Of a stretch of DNA of 63,059 nucleotides, positions 59,607 to 63,059 are shown in pieces. The notes beneath the pieces are model-generated. The model did no database searches, was not told the origin of the DNA, and saw only the letters and a list, made by a program, of their open reading frames with translations. Position 1 is the stretch's first letter. Each line of letters opens with the position of its first letter. Position numbers and translations under genes: made by a program. This DNA comes from Lachnospiraceae bacterium (GTDB lineage: Bacteria; Bacillota; Clostridia; Lachnospirales; Lachnospiraceae): positions 1 through 63,059 of the forward strand of contig JAFTWC010000040.1 of NCBI GenBank assembly GCA_017465475.1, written 5' to 3'.

Positions 59607-61501
59607 GTGAACTTACATTTGCTGCGGATGGATTCCGTGTCGTATATGCGGCTTTGGCTGCCTTACTTTGGTGCATGACGTTGTTATTTTCAAAGCAATA
59701 TTTTGCACGCAAAAGACATTTGGTACGATATTTTGTATTTTATTTTGCAACCTTCGGGGCAGTTCTTGGCGTGTTTTTTGCGGCGGATTTGTTAACTTTG
59801 TTTTTGTTCTTTGAAATTATGTCCTTTACCTCCTATGTATGGGTGGCACAGGAAGAAACAGATGCTGCTTTAAAAGCATCCAAAACCTATCTTGCGGTGG
59901 CGGTAATCGGCGGATTGTCCATGTTGATGGGCTTATTTATGCTTGACCATGCTTTCGGGACATTAACGATTTCGGAATTACGTTCTTCGGCGGAGGATTT
60001 TCTGGCAGGAGAAGGCGGTAATTTCGGAAACCGTAAAAATTATTTATATATTGCAGCATCGATGTTAACAATAGGCTTTGGGGCAAAAGCGGGTGTATTT
60101 CCGCTTCATATCTGGCTCCCGAAGGCACATCCGGCAGCACCGGCACCGGCATCGGCACTTTTATCCGGTATGTTAACCAAATGTGGTGTATTCGGTATGC
60201 TTCTGGTGAATTGCCATTTGTTGTTTGCGGACGGAACTTGGGGGAACGTAATCCTTGTTTTAGGAACAATAACAATGGTATTAGGTGCGGTATCGGCAGT
60301 TTTTTCCGTAGATTTAAAGAGAACATTGGCATGTTCGTCTGTATCACAAATCGGTTTCATAACGTTGGGAATCGGTATGGTAAGTGTTATGGGGGGACAT
60401 GGTATTGCGTTACAGGGAACGGTATACCACATGGTGAATCATTCGGTGTTAAAGCTTGTTTTGTTTATGGCGGCCGGTGTGATTTATGTAAATACACATT
60501 CTCTTGATTTAAATAAAATACGAGGCTACGGGCGAAAGCATACGTTTTTGGCAACTGCATTTGCATTAGGTGGTCTTGGACTTGCGGGAATTCCTGGATG
60601 CAACGGTTATATCAGTAAGACATTGCTTCATGAAAGTCTGGTGGAGCATATGCATCATTTGGAACAACAGGGAATGCATTCCGAAATCGGTATGTATAAA
60701 ACGATAGAAGTATTATTTTTGTTAGCAGGCGGTTTGACGCTTGCCTATATGTTGAAGTTATTTATTGCGATTTTTGTAGAAAAGGGAGAAGAACAAAGTT
60801 CTGCCGGAAAGCGCAGTATGACTCTTTTATCCGGTATTGCAGTATTGGGCTCTGCGGTGTTAATTCCGCTTCTTGGTTTAACACCAAATCATATCTTTGC
60901 AAAAATAGGTAATGTTGCAGAAGAATTTTTCTGTCCGCCGGAGGTGCTGTCCGGTGAGGCACATGCAATTCATTGGCTTTCTTTTGAAAATTTAAAAGGA
61001 GCGCTCATTTCTGTTATTATCGGAGTGGTGGTATATGTTTTTGTCGTACGCGGAGTGCTTATGAAACATGAGAATGGAAAAAGAATCTATGTAAATCGAA
61101 TTCCTGCCTGGGTTGATTTGGAAGATTCCGTGTTTAAACCTGTTCTTATGAACGGATTGGTTTTTGTACTTGCATTTTTCTGCCGAATCTGCGATACTTT
61201 AGTGGACGGAGTTGCGGCACTTCTTCGTGCAACGGTATTTGCACCTAGAAAGCGTAAAATGTCTATCTGGGTAGGAACCAAATTGACGCATATGTTCGGT
61301 ACTGCAATGGATGGGATTGTATCGGTGTTGAATCGGTCACTGTTTCGGAATCATCCGATTGAAAAGTCATTCGTTTCCGTGTTTGCGGTAAGCGAATTGG
61401 AAGCAAGACAAACCTTTTCCCTTATCATCGGAAGTGTGTCCTTTGGTCTTCTTCTGGCTGCTATGGGCCTTGCAATTTCACTGATTTATCTGCTTTTTTA
61501 A
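59600..61501 (+). CDS. NuoL-like antiporter subunit with C-terminal extension (copy 4)
   Basis: A 633-residue protein overlapping copy 3 by seven bases. Core: LFLFFEIMSFTSYVWVAQ (TM5 Glu), GFGAKAGVFPLHIWLPKAHPAAPAPASALLSGMLTKCGVFGMLLV, VDLKRTLACSSVSQIGFITLGIGM and YHMVNHSVLKLVLFMAAGVIY. Beyond about residue 460 comes an extension with a span (GALISVIIGVVVYVFVV), a charged amphipathic stretch (DLEDSVFKPVLMNGLVFVLAFFCRICDTLVDGVAALL) and a final C-terminal span. That is the HyfB/HycC- or NuoL-type lateral helix layout. It is the largest and last subunit of the operon. Confidence 0.88.
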   Translation: MVSELTFAADGFRVVYAALAALLWCMTLLFSKQYFARKRHLVRYFVFYFATFGAVLGVFFAADLLTLFLFFEIMSFTSYVWVAQEETDAALKASKTYLAVAVIGGLSMLMGLFMLDHAFGTLTISELRSSAEDFLAGEGGNFGNRKNYLYIAASMLTIGFGAKAGVFPLHIWLPKAHPAAPAPASALLSGMLTKCGVFGMLLVNCHLLFADGTWGNVILVLGTITMVLGAVSAVFSVDLKRTLACSSVSQIGFITLGIGMVSVMGGHGIALQGTVYHMVNHSVLKLVLFMAAGVIYVNTHSLDLNKIRGYGRKHTFLATAFALGGLGLAGIPGCNGYISKTLLHESLVEHMHHLEQQGMHSEIGMYKTIEVLFLLAGGLTLAYMLKLFIAIFVEKGEEQSSAGKRSMTLLSGIAVLGSAVLIPLLGLTPNHIFAKIGNVAEEFFCPPEVLSGEAHAIHWLSFENLKGALISVIIGVVVYVFVVRGVLMKHENGKRIYVNRIPAWVDLEDSVFKPVLMNGLVFVLAFFCRICDTLVDGVAALLRATVFAPRKRKMSIWVGTKLTHMFGTAMDGIVSVLNRSLFRNHPIEKSFVSVFAVSELEARQTFSLIIGSVSFGLLLAAMGLAISLIYLLF

Positions 61502-61517
61502 AAAATTATGAAAAGTA

Positions 61518-61546
61518 TTGAAAGTCTCGGACAAATTTGGTATGAT
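61518..61546 (+). promoter_or_regulatory. Promoter of the CheX-like gene
   Basis: TTGAAA (61518-61523), a 17-base spacer and TATGAT (61541-61546) lie about 97 bases before the chosen ATG, just after the antiporter operon. Confidence 0.65.
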
Positions 61547-61642
61547 ATATAATAATGATAAATAGGTTGGGGATTTTTACTGGAGCAAAAGACGGTTATA
61601 CAAATGAAATTGGCATTTGGCCAAGAAAGGTATGGGAATTAT

Positions 61643-62116
61643 ATGGCAGGAATAATTTCGGTAGAGCATATCAACCCGTTTTTAGTATCAGCAGAGCAGA
61701 TTTTATCGCAGGTTTGCGGTATTCAGACGAAAGTAGGGCAACTTTCCAAGGATAATATGTGTATTGATGGGGAACCGGTGTTCATCATGTTAGGTGTTAC
61801 CGGTGAGATGTCCGGTCAGGTGTGCATTGTATTTGATTTGGATGTGGCAAAGGATATTGCATCCCGTATGATGATGGGGATGCCGGTGGCCGAGATTGAC
61901 GATATGGCCAAGAGTGCCCTCAGTGAGCTCGGTAATATGATTATGGGTAATGCAGCTACATTACTTTCAAACAACAACTTAAGAATAGATATTACACCGC
62001 CGACATTGGGTACCGGAAATGCGAAGTTGACGTCGCCGAATATGACATCAATTAAGGTGCCGCTTTTGTATGATGGTGGTGAAGTGAAGTTGTTCTTCTT
62101 ATTGAAGCTGGCGTAA
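61643..62116 (+). CDS. CheX-like chemotaxis phosphatase
   Basis: The start is placed at ATG 61643 because CheX proteins begin close to the VEHINPFLVSAEQILSQV segment; an ATG at 61604 would add 13 residues. The 157-residue protein has the CheC/CheX/FliY fold, with VTGEMSGQVCIVFDLDVAKDIASRMMMG and the ExxN catalytic pair in ALSELGNMIMGNAATLL. Only one such motif is present, as in CheX (CheC has two). CheX dephosphorylates CheY, or acts as an adaptor for other response regulators. No other chemotaxis gene is next to it. It is monocistronic. Confidence 0.85.
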   Translation: MAGIISVEHINPFLVSAEQILSQVCGIQTKVGQLSKDNMCIDGEPVFIMLGVTGEMSGQVCIVFDLDVAKDIASRMMMGMPVAEIDDMAKSALSELGNMIMGNAATLLSNNNLRIDITPPTLGTGNAKLTSPNMTSIKVPLLYDGGEVKLFFLLKLA

Positions 62117-62137
62117 GAACAGAGGGATACAAAAGAG

Positions 62138-62168
62138 AAGGTGACGCAAACGGCATCACCTTTTTTTT
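62138..62168 (+). terminator. Intrinsic terminator after the CheX-like gene
   Basis: AAGGTGACGC pairs with GCATCACCTT (one mismatch) around a 5-base loop, followed by an uninterrupted T-run. Confidence 0.9.
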
Positions 62169-62200
62169 GGAGCGAATAAATAGTCTAGGAGATATATGAG

Positions 62201-62755
62201 ATGAGTAAAGTAAAAGCAAAGAATTTTGAGTATCAGAGTAAGAAGGCGGAAGAGCCGGTAAACAACAGTAATAAAATCGTATATATTGTATTAGCATTGA
62301 TATGTGCTTTTATTGTTTTTTTTGTTGCTTTGGTTTGTGTGGAAAAGAGTATGGAGAATAAGATTATTATAAACAACAAATCTTCACACAATATTTCCAA
62401 AATCTCATTTTGGTATGAAGATGAGGAGGGCGGTGCAATTGATATTATGGAGTTTTCTGACGTGAACTCCAAGGATAAGGTAACAGAGTCCACCGAATCT
62501 CTTGAATTATCAAAGCTTACCGGCGAAGCATGGCTTTCTGTTCAGATTGAATTTGACAACGGAGAAGAATCCCTGATTCAGACAGGACAGTTTTTATATG
62601 ATTTTGAAGGAAGAATTATTTTTGAACTGGAAGACGCAGAAGATGGGGATTTGTTGGCTCGCTTAAAAGCAACGGAAGGATTATTCCAGTCTTCCACAAG
62701 AACCGGTTGTGATGATGTATATTACATTGATCCTACAGACGGAAATGTGCAGTAA
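62201..62755 (+). CDS. Unknown single-span membrane protein
   Basis: A 184-residue protein that I do not recognise. It has a basic 27-residue cytoplasmic start, one span (about 28-50, KIVYIVLALICAFIVFFVALVCV) and an outer domain of about 130 residues rich in acidic residues and strands (IIINNKSSHNISKISFWYEDEEGGAIDIMEFSDV; AWLSVQIEFDNGEESLIQTGQFLYDFEGRIIFELED). The outer domain looks like a small beta-sandwich. It follows the terminator of the CheX-like gene, so it should have its own promoter. Confidence 0.65.
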   Translation: MSKVKAKNFEYQSKKAEEPVNNSNKIVYIVLALICAFIVFFVALVCVEKSMENKIIINNKSSHNISKISFWYEDEEGGAIDIMEFSDVNSKDKVTESTESLELSKLTGEAWLSVQIEFDNGEESLIQTGQFLYDFEGRIIFELEDAEDGDLLARLKATEGLFQSSTRTGCDDVYYIDPTDGNVQ

Positions 62756-62826
62756 AACAGCACTCGGGTTCCGAGTTGCATGTTTGAAATAGAGTGGCGT
62801 CGTGTGACGTAAGAAAGGAAAGAACT

Positions 62827-63059
62827 ATGATTACTTTATTGAAGAACGGTGCTTATGTGGTAAACGGCGAAGTGATTGAAGATACCGCAGAGGGCAAACA
62901 GAAACTGACAGCTATGTTGGGAAGTGTTCCGGCAGCAGAAGAGGCAAAGAAAGCTACTTTATCTTATGGGATTTTAGAGGCTCATAATACCTCGGGCTCT
63001 ATGGACAAGCTTAAGATTAAGTTTGATAAGCTTACTTCTCACGACATTAAGTTTGTAGG
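62827..63059 (+). CDS. Aconitase-family hydratase, N-terminal fragment (cut by window edge)
   Basis: An ATG at 62827 behind AAGAAAGGAAAG opens a frame that runs off the right edge (77 codons). The sequence ITLLKNGAYVVNGEVIED ... ATLSYGILEAHNTSGSMDKL and IKFDKLTSHDI matches the start of the YbhJ-like aconitase-superfamily hydratases common in Clostridia. The iron-sulfur ligands would lie downstream, outside the window, so activity and substrate cannot be judged. Confidence 0.7.
   Translation, partial: MITLLKNGAYVVNGEVIEDTAEGKQKLTAMLGSVPAAEEAKKATLSYGILEAHNTSGSMDKLKIKFDKLTSHDIKFV

Noticed and set aside
52332-61501. Complex I or an energy-converting hydrogenase operon
   Set aside because: NuoL/M/N/K-like subunits are present, but no NuoB, C, D, H or I homologue, no iron-sulfur cluster Cys motifs and no [NiFe] ligands occur in the operon.
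62762-62776. ACTCGG-GTT-CCGAGT hairpin before the hydratase gene as a terminator
   Set aside because: The stem is only six bases and no T-run follows; it may be a chance dyad.

Overview
The window reads as a chromosomal segment of a low-to-mid GC, endospore-forming Clostridia bacterium, most likely of the family Lachnospiraceae. This rests on the early sporulation genes (spo0A, spoIVB, spoIIGA, sigE, sigG), a Gram-positive division/wall cluster with mraZ, divIB, an SpoVD-type PBP and SpoVE, a meso-diaminopimelate-type MurE, and TTG/GTG starts behind strong AGGAGG-type ribosome binding sites. The genus is inferred, not shown. No tRNA, rRNA, CRISPR array, insertion sequence or prophage was recognised.

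Region 1 (1-4819) is a tightly packed one-strand run of small accessory enzymes: a transglutaminase/GNAT fusion cut by the window edge, an HD hydrolase, an FMN split-barrel protein, a NUDIX hydrolase, a membrane-anchored alpha/beta hydrolase, an AAC(6')-like acetyltransferase, another GNAT and a HAD hydrolase. Region 2 (4820-13160) holds a lipoprotein polysaccharide deacetylase, a PcrA-like helicase, a STAS-like small protein, a DUF1292 protein and a 1260-residue secreted protein built from Ig-like (BIG2) repeats. Region 3 (13223-22475) has recN, spoIVB, a nested palindromic element, an SGNH hydrolase, a Kef/NhaP-type antiporter, a DegV protein, spo0A with two near-identical dyads flanking its promoter, and glgA broken by one in-frame amber codon.

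Region 4 (22558-38899) is a long housekeeping series on the plus strand: murE, priA, def, fmt, a zinc membrane peptidase, rsmB, rlmN, the PP2C phosphatase / PASTA kinase pair, rsgA, rpe, a PilZ-domain protein, thiN, ychF and a divergent lgt-like gene. Region 5 (38994-52223) is the division and sporulation cluster mraZ-rsmH-ftsL-pbp-spoVD-spoVE-murA-divIB-ftsZ-spoIIGA-sigE-sigG. It starts with a promoter overlapped by MraZ-type repeats and lacks mraY, murD, murF and murG.

Region 6 (52250-61501) is the most unusual system. It is a ten-gene membrane operon resembling Mrp cation/proton antiporters and the sodium-pumping half of archaeal Mbh/Mbs complexes, but with four NuoL/M/N-type antiporter subunits, a split MrpA and a fused MbhE-MrpB subunit carrying a long charged cytoplasmic extension. 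There are no hydrogenase or quinone-module genes beside it. The window closes with a CheX-like gene, an unknown one-span membrane protein and the start of an aconitase-family hydratase gene.
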